33,683 nt of DNA, from positions 906,645 through 940,327 of the forward strand of contig NZ_KB899636.1 of assembly GCF_000378405.1 (NCBI RefSeq), given 5' to 3'. The stretch comes from Succinimonas amylolytica DSM 2873. GTDB taxonomy: Bacteria; Pseudomonadota; Gammaproteobacteria; Enterobacterales; Succinivibrionaceae. The number at the start of each line of letters is the position of its first letter. The stretch's first letter is position 1. Under the pieces are notes generated by a model, which saw only the letters and a list, made by a program, of their open reading frames with translations, was not told the DNA's origin and ran no database searches. This document shows, in pieces, positions 16,365 to 24,974 of the stretch. The translations under genes and the position numbers were made by a program.

Positions 16365-18404
16365 ATGACTGAAAATTCCAGTAACGAAAATCTCCATCAG
16401 GATCAGAACGTAGTTCAGGACAATGGCTCTGAACTGGCTGAGGCGCTTATGGAAAAGAAGAATTCCGAATTTGAGGAAGCTCTTCTTGCAGACGATGAAC
16501 AGGATGATGCAGATGACGCTGAAGAGGAGGCTGGAGCCGGCTTCGAGAACCTGGGGCTTAGGGATGAGGTGCTCAGCGCTGTTCGGGATCTTGGCTATGT
16601 GAAGCCTTCTCCTATTCAGGAGGCGGCCATTAAGCCTCTTATGGAAGGTCTTGACATTATTGGACAGGCACAGACCGGAACCGGAAAAACCGCAGCTTTT
16701 GCCCTTCCTTTGATTTCTAAGATTGATCCTGATTCTCCCGTTGTGCAGGCGCTGGTTTTGCTACCTACCCGGGAATTGGCCATTCAGGTGGCTGATGCCT
16801 GCGATTCCTTTGCCAAATATCTTAGCAAGGTGAATGTTCTCTCCATATACGGCGGATCCTCTTACGAAAGACAGATTCGTGCTCTTAAAAGCGGTGTGCA
16901 GATTGTGGTGGGGACTCCGGGACGGGTTATGGATCTCATTGAGCGCGGCAAGCTGGATCTTTCCAATATCAGAATGCTGGTGCTGGACGAAGCCGATGAA
17001 ATGCTCAAGATGGGCTTTATTGACGATGTGGAGTGGATTCTTGAAAAATGTCCTCCGGCAAAGCAAACCGCTCTCTTTTCAGCTACCATGCCAGATGTCA
17101 TTAAGAAGGTAGCTAAAAAGAATCTGATTTCACCGGAAGAAATCAGAATCGCAGCTAAGACCGCCACCGCCACCACGGTGAGACAGCGCTACTGGCTGGT
17201 TTCAGGTCTTAAAAAGATAGATGCGCTGATCCGTCTTTTGGAGGTGGAGCCTTATGACGCTCTCCTGATTTTCACCAGAACCAAGACCGATGCTGAGGAG
17301 CTGGAGCAGAAACTTTCTGCTCACGGTATTTCCTGTGATGCTCTCCATGGCGATATTCCTCAGAAGATCCGTGAAAAGGTGGTGGACAGACTAAGAAAAG
17401 GGCAGCTGGATGTACTGGTGGCCACTGATGTGGTAGCCCGGGGGCTTGATGTTGACAGGATCACCCATGTAATCAACTATGATATCCCCTTTGATCCCGA
17501 ATCCTATGTGCATCGTATCGGACGTACTGGAAGAGCCGGAAAAACAGGAGACGCCATTCTTTTTGTTTCTCCCAGGGAAAGAAGAATGCTCCGTCTTATT
17601 GAGAATGTTACCCGTTCGGTGATTGAACCCATGAAGATGCCCACCAACGAGGATATCAACAGACACAGAGCGGATCGGTTCCGCGATCGGATTATTTCTG
17701 CCATGGAAGGCGTTTCAGAGGATGAAATGACACCGTATCGTGATATTGTCAGGGATATTCTGGAATCCGGCGAAGAAGATGCGGTTACTCTTGCAGCTTC
17801 TCTTGCCAGAATGGTTAACGGGAAAAAGCCTCTGTTCGTTGATACTTCCGAACCCGAGCCGGAGCAGAAGACTCTGGAGGATTTCAGCCGGGAGCGGAAA
17901 ACGAAACGCGACAGGTCCGCAAAGCCGTCTCAGCTTAAGGATTTTCCGGAGCTTAAGATGATCCGCTACCGGGTAGCGGTAGGGCGCAAGGATGGTGTCA
18001 AGCCGGGACAGATTGTAGGCGCGGTGGCCAATGAGGGTGATATTGACAGTCGCTATATCGGAATGATCAATATTTTTGATACCTACTCCACAGTGGATCT
18101 TCCCGAGGGTATGCCCGCTGAGACCATGAGCATTCTTAAAAAGGCAGTCGTTTGCGGGAGGAATCTGGAGATTAGGGAATACTACATGGATGACAGCGGC
18201 GATAACGGATTTAAGTCGCGTTCCCGTCATCAGGACCGCGGAAACGGTAAGGAGTTTTCCAGAAGGAGAACCGAGGATCGCGGGGGGCGCGGCAGGCACG
18301 GAAATGATTTTCCGGAAGAGCGATCCAGGCATGACCGCAAGGAAGAACCACGAGGAAAGAAAGGACGTGTTCTGAGAGGAGTTCCTTTCAAGTTCGGAGC
18401 CTGA
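16365..18404 (+). CDS. deaD: DEAD-box RNA helicase, DeaD/CsdA type
   Basis: A 679-residue ATP-dependent RNA helicase that unwinds RNA in ribosome assembly and mRNA decay, usually important in the cold. After an acidic N-terminal extension of about 57 residues come the Q motif (FENLGL...PSPIQ), motif I AQTGTGKT (102-109), PTRELA, TPGR, motif II DEAD (VLDEADEML), SAT, and the C-terminal helicase blocks ARGLDVDRI and HRIGRTGRAG. A DbpA-type RNA-binding domain follows (MIRYRVAVGRKDGVKPGQIVGAV...), then a basic Arg/Gly/His-rich tail. E. coli CsdA is 629 aa; the acidic N-terminus explains the extra length. The ATG at 16365 has GAGG 7 nt upstream; a GTG 54 nt earlier lies in the leader and is rejected. 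Confidence 0.95.
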   Translation: MTENSSNENLHQDQNVVQDNGSELAEALMEKKNSEFEEALLADDEQDDADDAEEEAGAGFENLGLRDEVLSAVRDLGYVKPSPIQEAAIKPLMEGLDIIGQAQTGTGKTAAFALPLISKIDPDSPVVQALVLLPTRELAIQVADACDSFAKYLSKVNVLSIYGGSSYERQIRALKSGVQIVVGTPGRVMDLIERGKLDLSNIRMLVLDEADEMLKMGFIDDVEWILEKCPPAKQTALFSATMPDVIKKVAKKNLISPEEIRIAAKTATATTVRQRYWLVSGLKKIDALIRLLEVEPYDALLIFTRTKTDAEELEQKLSAHGISCDALHGDIPQKIREKVVDRLRKGQLDVLVATDVVARGLDVDRITHVINYDIPFDPESYVHRIGRTGRAGKTGDAILFVSPRERRMLRLIENVTRSVIEPMKMPTNEDINRHRADRFRDRIISAMEGVSEDEMTPYRDIVRDILESGEEDAVTLAASLARMVNGKKPLFVDTSEPEPEQKTLEDFSRERKTKRDRSAKPSQLKDFPELKMIRYRVAVGRKDGVKPGQIVGAVANEGDIDSRYIGMINIFDTYSTVDLPEGMPAETMSILKKAVVCGRNLEIREYYMDDSGDNGFKSRSRHQDRGNGKEFSRRRTEDRGGRGRHGNDFPEERSRHDRKEEPRGKKGRVLRGVPFKFGA

Positions 18405-18414
18405 TAAGCTCATA

Positions 18415-18442
18415 GCCCCGGATACCGGAATCCGGGGTTTTT
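18415..18442 (+). terminator. Rho-independent terminator of deaD
   Basis: CCCCGGAT (18416-18423) pairs perfectly with ATCCGGGG (18430-18437) around a 6-nt loop and is followed by TTTTT, 11 nt past the deaD stop. Confidence 0.92.
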
Positions 18443-18447
18443 ACAGT

Positions 18448-18476
18448 GTCAGACGTCAGCTTTTGGATTGTCTGAC
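18448..18476. repeat. Inverted repeat between the convergent deaD and methyltransferase genes
   Basis: GTCAGAC (18448-18454) and GTCTGAC (18470-18476) face each other across 15 nt. It sits 20 nt past the methyltransferase stop on the minus strand. No T tract follows immediately, so it is a weak terminator candidate at best. Confidence 0.35.
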
Positions 18477-18495
18477 GCTCCCTGTCTGGTCAAAT

Positions 18496-20142
18496 TCAGG
18501 CTTTCTTGGCTACCTGACGCTTTTTGTTTGATTTTCCAATAATGCCCCGATTTTCTGATGCCTTCTTTTTCTGAGAAGCTGTGGTTGTTTCAGGAGAAGC
18601 ATTATTTTTGTCCGGAGTCAGCTCTTCTTTTTTGGGGATATCAGTTTTTTTCCTCCACGGCGTGGCTTTTTCTTCCCGGACTTCGTTTTTTTCCTTCTTG
18701 GCTTTAGATTTCTCTCCAGGACTTCCGGTTGGCTCTTTCACAGCTTCATTCTTTTCTTTTCCGTTTTCGGTATTTTCCTTTTTAGTAGCGGCTTTGGTAT
18801 CTTTGGATTCAATGTTGGTATTTTCAGATCCCGGATTATCTTTCCGGACTTCGGTATTATCTTTTACAGCATCGGACTTTTCATTGGAGGCTGCATTGCT
18901 GTCCTTTCCGGTGCCTGGTGATTTTTCGGAGTTTTCCTTCCTTCTGAGCTTTGCCATGTAAAAACCGTCACCTCCTGCGGAAGGGTAAACTGTTTTTTCA
19001 TTGAGAAGCTCAAAATCGGGGTTGTTTTCCAGAAATGCTACTACCTGATTATGATCTTCACAGGGGAAGATGCTGCAGGTGGAGTAAACCAGAGTGCCTC
19101 CGACTTTTGTCATTTTGGAATATCTGCTGAGAATATCAGCCTGAATCTGTACCAGTTCCCTGATGGTATCTGTACCGTCAGTCCATTTGGTGTCCGGATT
19201 TCTTTTGAGCACTCCGCTTCCGGAGCACGGGACGTCCAGAAGCACGCAGTCTGCCTTGCCGTACTGCCTTTTGATAACTTTGGTGGTATCGATAAGGCGG
19301 GTTTCGATGTTATAGGCTCCGGCTCTTCTGGCCCGAAGCTTAAGGTCGTCAAGCTTCCACTGCTTGTCGTCCATGGCAATGATGCTGCCGCGTCCCTTCA
19401 TAAGCGCACTCAGGTACAGTGTTTTGCCGCCAGCACCGGCACAGGCGTCAATAACCTTGTTTCCGGGGCGTGGATCCAGGAATAGCGGAATCTCCTGTGA
19501 TCCGGCATCCTGCTGTTCGAAAAGACCTTTTTTGAAGGCGGCAGTTTTGAAGATGGCTGAGGTTCCCAGTACCTCCAGCGCATCGGGCAGGGCACATTCC
19601 CGGGTAGTGACATTTTCAGCCGCCAGAATTTCCATTAGCTCCCTCCGGGTGATTTTCAGGGTGTTCACTCTGATGAATCTCCGGGGTTCCTTTGCAAAGT
19701 AGGGCTTTTCGGTTTCCCACCTGTCGCCCAGTTCCTTCTTTCCGAATTCGTCAAGCCATACCGGACAGCCGTATTTTAGGTTGGGGATATTGTCAGCCTC
19801 CTCCATGCGTGTTTTGGCATCTTTTATGGAAAAGTCCTCGCAGTCCTGGAGTCCCCGGGGTACCGGCCATTTATGCACCAGATGGATAACGCAGATAATC
19901 TTGTTGACGTGCTTTTTGATGTCCTTAATTTTTTTATAGCCGGCAATATAGGTGTAATAGTTAAGTCTTCTGAAAACATCGTTGACCAGGGAAACAATAA
20001 GAGCCTGTTCGTCATTGCTGAGCTTCAGCTTCTTGAAATAGATGGCATAGGCCTTGTCCAGTGTCCTGCCGGCATCAAAGACTTCAGTAAGGATAGAGAA
20101 GATCAGCCTGATTTTAAAATCTGACAGAGAATACGATGCCAT
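18496..20142 (-). CDS. RsmB/NOP2-family RNA cytosine-C5 methyltransferase with lysine-rich tail
   Basis: The enzyme should methylate C5 of a cytosine in rRNA or tRNA using SAM. Residues 1-150 form a helical NusB-like RNA-binding region. The catalytic domain spans about 150-400, with SAM-binding DACAGAGGKT (232-241), the DVPC motif IV (Cys 306, in LLDVPCSGSGVLKRNPDTKW) and motif VI STCSI, whose C356 is the expected nucleophile. The sequence differs enough from classical RsmB that the target base is uncertain, and I do not use the symbol. Residues after about 402 form a roughly 147-residue low-complexity tail rich in Lys, Glu, Asn, Ser and Thr, absent from usual family members. The ATG at 20142 has GGGAG 7 nt upstream. 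Confidence 0.85.
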   Translation of the reverse strand: MASYSLSDFKIRLIFSILTEVFDAGRTLDKAYAIYFKKLKLSNDEQALIVSLVNDVFRRLNYYTYIAGYKKIKDIKKHVNKIICVIHLVHKWPVPRGLQDCEDFSIKDAKTRMEEADNIPNLKYGCPVWLDEFGKKELGDRWETEKPYFAKEPRRFIRVNTLKITRRELMEILAAENVTTRECALPDALEVLGTSAIFKTAAFKKGLFEQQDAGSQEIPLFLDPRPGNKVIDACAGAGGKTLYLSALMKGRGSIIAMDDKQWKLDDLKLRARRAGAYNIETRLIDTTKVIKRQYGKADCVLLDVPCSGSGVLKRNPDTKWTDGTDTIRELVQIQADILSRYSKMTKVGGTLVYSTCSIFPCEDHNQVVAFLENNPDFELLNEKTVYPSAGGDGFYMAKLRRKENSEKSPGTGKDSNAASNEKSDAVKDNTEVRKDNPGSENTNIESKDTKAATKKENTENGKEKNEAVKEPTGSPGEKSKAKKEKNEVREEKATPWRKKTDIPKKEELTPDKNNASPETTTASQKKKASENRGIIGKSNKKRQVAKKA

Positions 20143-20401
20143 GTTGAAGCTCCCGGAAATAGTTGGATGAACATTGATGTACCGGGAATTTTAGCAAAAT
20201 ATGAAGAGGTGCTCTAACCTTTCTTTCCAATCTTCTGTCAAAGGGAGGGATGATGTGCTGTTTTTCTTTTGCGACGCCGTTCTGCATCATTTAGTAATGG
20301 GTTTTTGTAATGGGGGCTGTATGAGAATGGAAGAGATACTCAAATCAGCAGCATTTCCCTGCAAGTCTGGATGATATCGGAAAAAACGAATCCTCTTGAT
20401 A

Positions 20402-20929
20402 TCACTTTTTTCTGCTGTCCTCATCGTCGGACTGTACGTCTCCCGCCTTGGGTCCGTATCCGGAATCTTTTAATGAAAAACCTTCCTGATTTGTCCAGAC
20501 ATCCAGTCCGTTTCTGGTATTCCCAGCTACCAGACTGGCTGCAAAACTGGGACTGGTAAGGAGATAGCTTTCCTTGAGTTCATAACAGTTCAGTTTGGTG
20601 TTGATAACCAGAATTTTTCTCATAATGAGGTCATTCTTGACATCAATAACAGGCTGTCTTAAGGATGGGGCATGCCTGATGGAGACCATGGAGCCCTTGT
20701 TGAGCATAAAGCCAGGACTGGTTCTTTTACCCAGAGGAAAGCCGGAGGCATTTACCCCTTTTACTGAAAAAAAGTAGTCCTCCCGGCTGTTCAGGTTTTT
20801 GCTGTCATTGAGAAGCAGCCTGAGGCCCAGAAGCTCGTCATAAACCGATATTGGCAACACGGCATGTGTCCGGGTTCCTTTGCTGTCAGTTAGAAAGCAG
20901 ACACGATCATCATCCAGAACATTGTTCAC
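20402..20929 (-). CDS. DUF4357-domain protein with antitoxin-like N-terminus
   Basis: A 175-residue protein. The second half resembles DUF4357: an xDYFFSVKGVNASGFPL strand, a glycine-serine KGS turn, and near the end YLLTSPSFAASLVAGNTRNGLDVW, matching the family's FxSPSxAAxxVxGxxxNGxxxW. The N-terminal THAVLPISVYDELLGLRLLL resembles the strand-helix found in Phd/YefM-type antitoxins and in some DUF4357 proteins. Function is unknown. The start is GTG at 20929 with GGGGA 8 nt upstream; no ATG fits. It lies 51 nt downstream of yfbR on the same strand and is probably co-transcribed. No toxin-like gene is adjacent. Confidence 0.68.
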   Translation of the reverse strand: MNNVLDDDRVCFLTDSKGTRTHAVLPISVYDELLGLRLLLNDSKNLNSREDYFFSVKGVNASGFPLGKRTSPGFMLNKGSMVSIRHAPSLRQPVIDVKNDLIMRKILVINTKLNCYELKESYLLTSPSFAASLVAGNTRNGLDVWTNQEGFSLKDSGYGPKAGDVQSDDEDSRKK

Positions 20930-20980
20930 CTGAAGGGTTCCCCGCTGGTTATCATATTTTGTTCGTCGGGCCCTGCTTCA

Positions 20981-21652
20981 TTAATCTTCAGAAAGCTCGT
21001 CTTCTTCATCATTGAATTCGCTGCTGGCAATGGCTTTTTCCGCATCGATTCCCGAAAGCTCGTCAATGGTACAGGCACAGCATTCTGAGAAATGCTCCAT
21101 AAAATAGTTTACTGCCGGAACCACCAGCGCCATTTTCTGGATCTTCTTTTCGAAGGTTTCTACCACATGGGTGAACTCCCGGTTGTTGTTGTTAAGCTCA
21201 TCCTTTGCTTTCATGTAGGCTGCCAGGGTATCTGCTGCTTTTACAAGAGGCTTGTATACAGGATTTACCTCACGCTGCACAATAAGATTCCGGTAATGAG
21301 GCTTGAGATCCTGAGGCAGGGTGTTCAGACATTCCCTTTCGGCCAGATGCTCTAGTTTCTTGAACTGCTTGGCAAATTCGATAGTCTGGTATTTGGTGCG
21401 GGCGTTCAGATCCTGAAGCTTGGTTTCGGAGATGTCATGAAACAGGGCAATGGTGGCGGCCATCTCCGGAATGTAGCAGCTACCGTAGTACTCATTGCTG
21501 ATAATTGCCAGAAGGTGGGCAATCACCGCAACCTGATAGCTGTGTTCAGCTACGTTTTCAGATTTAACGGAATGCATAAGAGCCCATCTTTTAATGAGCG
21601 GCATTCTGGTAAACCATGCCATAAAGGTGCTTTGTTTGGTATCGCTCAACAT
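20981..21652 (-). CDS. yfbR: 5'-deoxynucleotidase YfbR (HD domain)
   Basis: YfbR removes the phosphate of 5'-deoxynucleoside monophosphates and helps balance dNTP pools. The HD-domain metal ligands are visible: H37 in ENVAEHSYQVAV, H72 and D73 in ALFHDISET (with E76), and D141 in VKAADTLAAYMKA. At 223 aa it is longer than E. coli YfbR (199) because of an acidic C-terminal tail ending DEEDELSED. The ATG at 21652 has GAGG upstream. It follows alaA as in E. coli (alaA-yfbR), but a strong terminator lies between them, so a separate promoter is likely. Confidence 0.93.
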   Translation of the reverse strand: MLSDTKQSTFMAWFTRMPLIKRWALMHSVKSENVAEHSYQVAVIAHLLAIISNEYYGSCYIPEMAATIALFHDISETKLQDLNARTKYQTIEFAKQFKKLEHLAERECLNTLPQDLKPHYRNLIVQREVNPVYKPLVKAADTLAAYMKAKDELNNNNREFTHVVETFEKKIQKMALVVPAVNYFMEHFSECCACTIDELSGIDAEKAIASSEFNDEEDELSED

Positions 21653-21787
21653 ACTGTTCCGTCCTCAGATTGTGATTAATTCAGAGATTAATGTCCTGAA
21701 CTCCATGATTCATGATATACGGTATCAGATTTTATGAACCCTTTTTATGTGCATTTTTTTGATTCAAGCCGCAATAGCAGAACTTTC

Positions 21788-21823
21788 AAAAACAACCCCC
21801 CTCCGGAATATGAGGGAGGGGTT
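21788..21823 (-). terminator. Rho-independent terminator of alaA
   Basis: On the minus strand AACCCCTCC (21823-21815) pairs with GGAGGGGGGTT (21804-21794), with a two-base bulge and a 10-nt loop, then G and TTTTT (21792-21788). It starts 20 nt after the alaA stop. Confidence 0.88.
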
Positions 21824-21843
21824 CGCTAGTGCGTGCTAAAAAC

Positions 21844-23061
21844 TCATTCCTGATGGTAATGCTTGAAGAAGCGCCTCAGACGGTCGCAGGCATCAGTAAT
21901 AACCTCCTCGGTGGGCAGGAATACCAGTCGGAAATGATCCGGAGCCGGCCAGTTGAAACCGGTGCCCTGAACAATAAGCATCTTTTCCTGGCGCAGAAGA
22001 TCCAGCACCATTTTCTGGTCATCCTTGATTCGGTACATGGAAGTGTCAATCTTCGGGAACATGTAAAGAGCTCCCTTGGGTTTAACGGCGCTGAATCCCG
22101 GAATGGAATTAATGAGCTCCCATGCCTTGTTGCGCTGTCTCCAGAGCCGTCCTCCCGGTCTGGTCAGTTCCTTGATGCTCTGGTAGCCGCCCAGTGCCGT
22201 CTGAATACCGTACTGCATGGGAACATTGGCACAGAGTCTCATGGAAGCCAGAATATTAAGTCCCTGAATATATCCCTGCGCCTGTCTTTTGGGGCCGCTC
22301 ACTACCATCCAGCCCATGCGGAATCCGCAGGCACGGTAAGCTTTGGAGAGACCGTTGAAGGTAAGGCAGAGAACATCGTCGCACAGTGTGCAGATGCTGG
22401 TATGAGCCACATCGTCGTAAAGGATTTTGTCATAGATTTCATCGGCGAAGATAATGAGATTGTTTTGTCTGGCCACCTCCACCAGCTCCATCAGGAATTC
22501 TGTTGAATATACGGCACCGGTAGGGTTGTTGGGGTTTATGATTACAATACCGCGTGTTCTCGGAGAGATCTTCTTTTTTATGTCGTCAAGATCCGGCAGC
22601 CAGTCTGCATTTTCATCGCAGATGTAGTGCACCGCATGTCCGCCGCTCAGATTTACAGCGGCAGTCCACAGCGGATAGTCCGGAGCGGGAACCAGAATTT
22701 CGTCTCCGTTGTTGAGAAGAGCCTGCATGGACTGCACAATAAGCTCTGAAGCTCCGTTGCCGATATAGATGTCGTTATGATCCACATCCCGGAGTCCTTT
22801 CTGCTGGTAGTACTGGGCAATGGCCTTTCTGGCAATGAATATTCCCTTTGATTCCGAATAACCCTGACCGTTGGGAATGTTGATGATGATATCCTTGATG
22901 ACTTCTTCTGGGGTATCAAACCCGAAGGTGGCCAGATTGCCGATATTAAGCTTGAGAATGCGCTGTCCTTCCTCTTCCATGTGCTGGGCTTCAACCATTA
23001 CCTTCCCACGAATGTCGTAGCACACATTATCAAGCTTATGGGATTTTTCTATAACCTTCAT
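21844..23061 (-). CDS. alaA: Glutamate-pyruvate aminotransferase AlaA
   Basis: A PLP-dependent class I aminotransferase that makes alanine from pyruvate and glutamate. At 405 aa it equals the E. coli enzyme in length. Visible features are the NGQGYSESKGIFIARKAIA segment, INPNNPTGAVYS around 175-186, the FADEIYDKILYD block, and the PLP lysine K240 in FNGLSKAYRACGFRMGW. The ATG at 23061 has AGGA 6 nt upstream. It also has its own promoter candidate and terminator, so it is probably monocistronic. Confidence 0.95.
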   Translation of the reverse strand: MKVIEKSHKLDNVCYDIRGKVMVEAQHMEEEGQRILKLNIGNLATFGFDTPEEVIKDIIINIPNGQGYSESKGIFIARKAIAQYYQQKGLRDVDHNDIYIGNGASELIVQSMQALLNNGDEILVPAPDYPLWTAAVNLSGGHAVHYICDENADWLPDLDDIKKKISPRTRGIVIINPNNPTGAVYSTEFLMELVEVARQNNLIIFADEIYDKILYDDVAHTSICTLCDDVLCLTFNGLSKAYRACGFRMGWMVVSGPKRQAQGYIQGLNILASMRLCANVPMQYGIQTALGGYQSIKELTRPGGRLWRQRNKAWELINSIPGFSAVKPKGALYMFPKIDTSMYRIKDDQKMVLDLLRQEKMLIVQGTGFNWPAPDHFRLVFLPTEEVITDACDRLRRFFKHYHQE

Positions 23062-23151
23062 AGCTGGTCCTATTTGCTGCCAAAAAATATGAATTAACGG
23101 CCTGAATATTTTCGCATTGCGCGAACTGCAATGTCTGCAGGATCTCAGGCA

Positions 23152-23160
23152 ATTGTAGCA
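23152..23160 (-). promoter_or_regulatory. Candidate extended -10 promoter of alaA
   Basis: On the minus strand TGCTACAAT is an extended -10 element (TGn plus a 5/6 match to TATAAT). The start would be near 23145, about 84 nt before the alaA ATG. The -35 region is weak, as is common with extended -10 promoters. Confidence 0.45.
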
Positions 23161-23362
23161 CCATTATCACGATATTGCCCGCTGTGAAGTTTGGTAGTGG
23201 AAGAATATTATTTACGCTTTTGGGATGAGAGACGGATCTTATACTTTTATTTTAGAATGTGCGTGGTGATTAATGCTGTGCCGTTCTTTTTTATCAGTCT
23301 GTTTTAGCATATTTTGCTACGGTTTAAAAACAGTGGCGTGGAACATGGTTCTCCAAATAGAG

Positions 23363-23394
23363 CGGCCGGCGCTCCTTTGCGAGATCTCCGGCCG
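23363..23394. repeat. GC-rich inverted repeat
   Basis: CGGCCGG (23363-23369) and CCGGCCG (23388-23394) form a perfect 7-bp GC stem around 18 nt. On the minus strand, 40-70 nt past dacB, it could stall RNA polymerase or protect the mRNA end, but it lacks a following T tract. Confidence 0.4.
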
Positions 23395-23433
23395 TTTAAA
23401 ACTGTTTTGGGAAGTTACCTCTTATACGCGATT

Positions 23434-24921
23434 TCAGTGCTCCTCCCGGACCGCATTCTCGTTGTAGATGGTTTCAAGGATCTGTCTTTCATGAATATAG
23501 TGCGGTTTGGCAATTTTTTTGGCCTTGAGTTTTTTGGCGGTTGCTTCATCGTAAGAAAGGTTGTTCATGAAGTAGACAAAGGGAACCAGCTTCCCGGATT
23601 TTGTGGTCAGGAAGCCTGCTAGGTTGGAAACTCCGTTCAGGGTTCCGGTTTTTGCAGTGACGTTTTTAAGAAGCGGAGCCTTCATCACGCTTCCCCTGCT
23701 TCCGAGAGTGCCGCTTTGTCCGGCTACCGGAAACAGTTTTATCATGTTGAGATGACTGTCGTTGTCAGCGATGTACTGCAGTACGGACAGCATTTGCCGT
23801 GGCGTGATGTTGTTGTGGGGAGATAGTCCGGATCCGTCAATAAGTGTAGCACTGCCAAGATCGATTCCCTTGCCTTTGAGAATTCTGCGGATGGCGGTCA
23901 TGGACATGTCATAATTGGCTGGGCGGCTGTAGAATACCGTTCCGATAGTGCGGGCCATGCTGTCGGCAATAATATTTACACTGCGTTTCAGACACTTGTC
24001 CAGCATGGCAGAAATCGGTACAGAGAGATGAGCGGCATAGTACGACAGGGTGCCGACGGATTTTCTGACTGGTTCGATTTTTCCGCTTACCTGAATTTTC
24101 AGCTTGGCTAGCACCTGGGCAGTAATGTCCTTGCCCCACTGTTCGGGATCCTGAATAGCAAAGGAGAGTCCCAGGGGTTTTCCTTTCTGCTGCACCGGAA
24201 TGCATCCGGAGAGCCGGTAGATATTCTGGGAATTCCGATCCATTTCCAGGTCGCATCCTCCGTAGAATTCTGAGGGGGATACCACCTCAACGTCGCTGGT
24301 GATTACCGAAATTGGCATGCCTTCAGGAATTTCTACCGTAACCTTGCCGCCGATTTTTGTGGCTGTAAGTTTTGCGGAAACGCAGTTTCCGTTAATGATT
24401 ACGGATGATGGCGGTGCGGTAAAGCATTTGGAAAGATCATCCCATGACCAGCCGCTGGCATAGTCGTGTCCGGCAAAATATCCGGAATTCAGATAAACAT
24501 TGCCGGCGATGGTATGCACTCCGGCATCCTTCAAGGTATTGAGCAGGTTGTAAAGCTCCTGTTTGGTGAAATACGGATCCCCGCGGAATTCAACTTCGAT
24601 ATCTCCGTTGAGTACACCGTTCTGGGTAACTATTTTGTTGCCGGAGGAGAGAGACTTGCTACTTACAAGGAGACGTGTCTTTATCTGATAGTTTGGTCCC
24701 AGATAGGACAGAGCAGCCAGAGCGGTGATCACTTTTTCTGTGGAGGCTGGTTTAAAGTAAAGATCCTGGTTGTAGCCCTTTAGCGAGCCGTTCAGGCGGT
24801 AGGCTACTCCGTTAAGAGCGCCTTCCTGAATTTTGGAGCTTTTGCCGTCAGGAGAGGCCAAGGCGACTCCTGATAAAATTGAAAGGGAAAGCGCTATTCC
24901 CATTAAAGCTTGTTTTAACAT
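23434..24921 (-). CDS. dacB: D-alanyl-D-alanine carboxypeptidase/endopeptidase (PBP4)
   Basis: A periplasmic class C penicillin-binding protein (peptidase S13) that removes terminal D-Ala and cuts peptide crosslinks in murein. It has a signal peptide (about 1-22, ending ALA). The three active-site motifs are S60-T-E-K63, S314-V-N316 and K424-T-G426, and between the first two lies the large extra domain typical of PBP4. At 495 aa it is slightly longer than E. coli DacB (477). The ATG at 24921 has GGGGA about 10 nt upstream. The membrane-protein gene upstream ends 53 nt before it, and they may share a transcript. Confidence 0.93.
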   Translation of the reverse strand: MLKQALMGIALSLSILSGVALASPDGKSSKIQEGALNGVAYRLNGSLKGYNQDLYFKPASTEKVITALAALSYLGPNYQIKTRLLVSSKSLSSGNKIVTQNGVLNGDIEVEFRGDPYFTKQELYNLLNTLKDAGVHTIAGNVYLNSGYFAGHDYASGWSWDDLSKCFTAPPSSVIINGNCVSAKLTATKIGGKVTVEIPEGMPISVITSDVEVVSPSEFYGGCDLEMDRNSQNIYRLSGCIPVQQKGKPLGLSFAIQDPEQWGKDITAQVLAKLKIQVSGKIEPVRKSVGTLSYYAAHLSVPISAMLDKCLKRSVNIIADSMARTIGTVFYSRPANYDMSMTAIRRILKGKGIDLGSATLIDGSGLSPHNNITPRQMLSVLQYIADNDSHLNMIKLFPVAGQSGTLGSRGSVMKAPLLKNVTAKTGTLNGVSNLAGFLTTKSGKLVPFVYFMNNLSYDEATAKKLKAKKIAKPHYIHERQILETIYNENAVREEH

Positions 24922-24974
24922 CTTTCTGATATCCCCTGAATCTGTCAGACATTAGATTCCAAAACAGTCAAAAA

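Larger units (their letters stand above)
23062..23433. other. Intergenic region between dacB and alaA
   Basis: 372 bases without a supported gene. The alaA side has a promoter candidate and a leader hairpin, CATTGC/GCAATG at 23115-23133. The dacB side has a 7-bp GC inverted repeat at 23363-23394. No T-run terminator for dacB was found. Confidence 0.45.

Noticed and set aside
17715-18413. 232-codon minus-strand frame opposite the end of deaD
   Set aside because: Antisense to the RNA-binding domain and tail of deaD, with no start signal.
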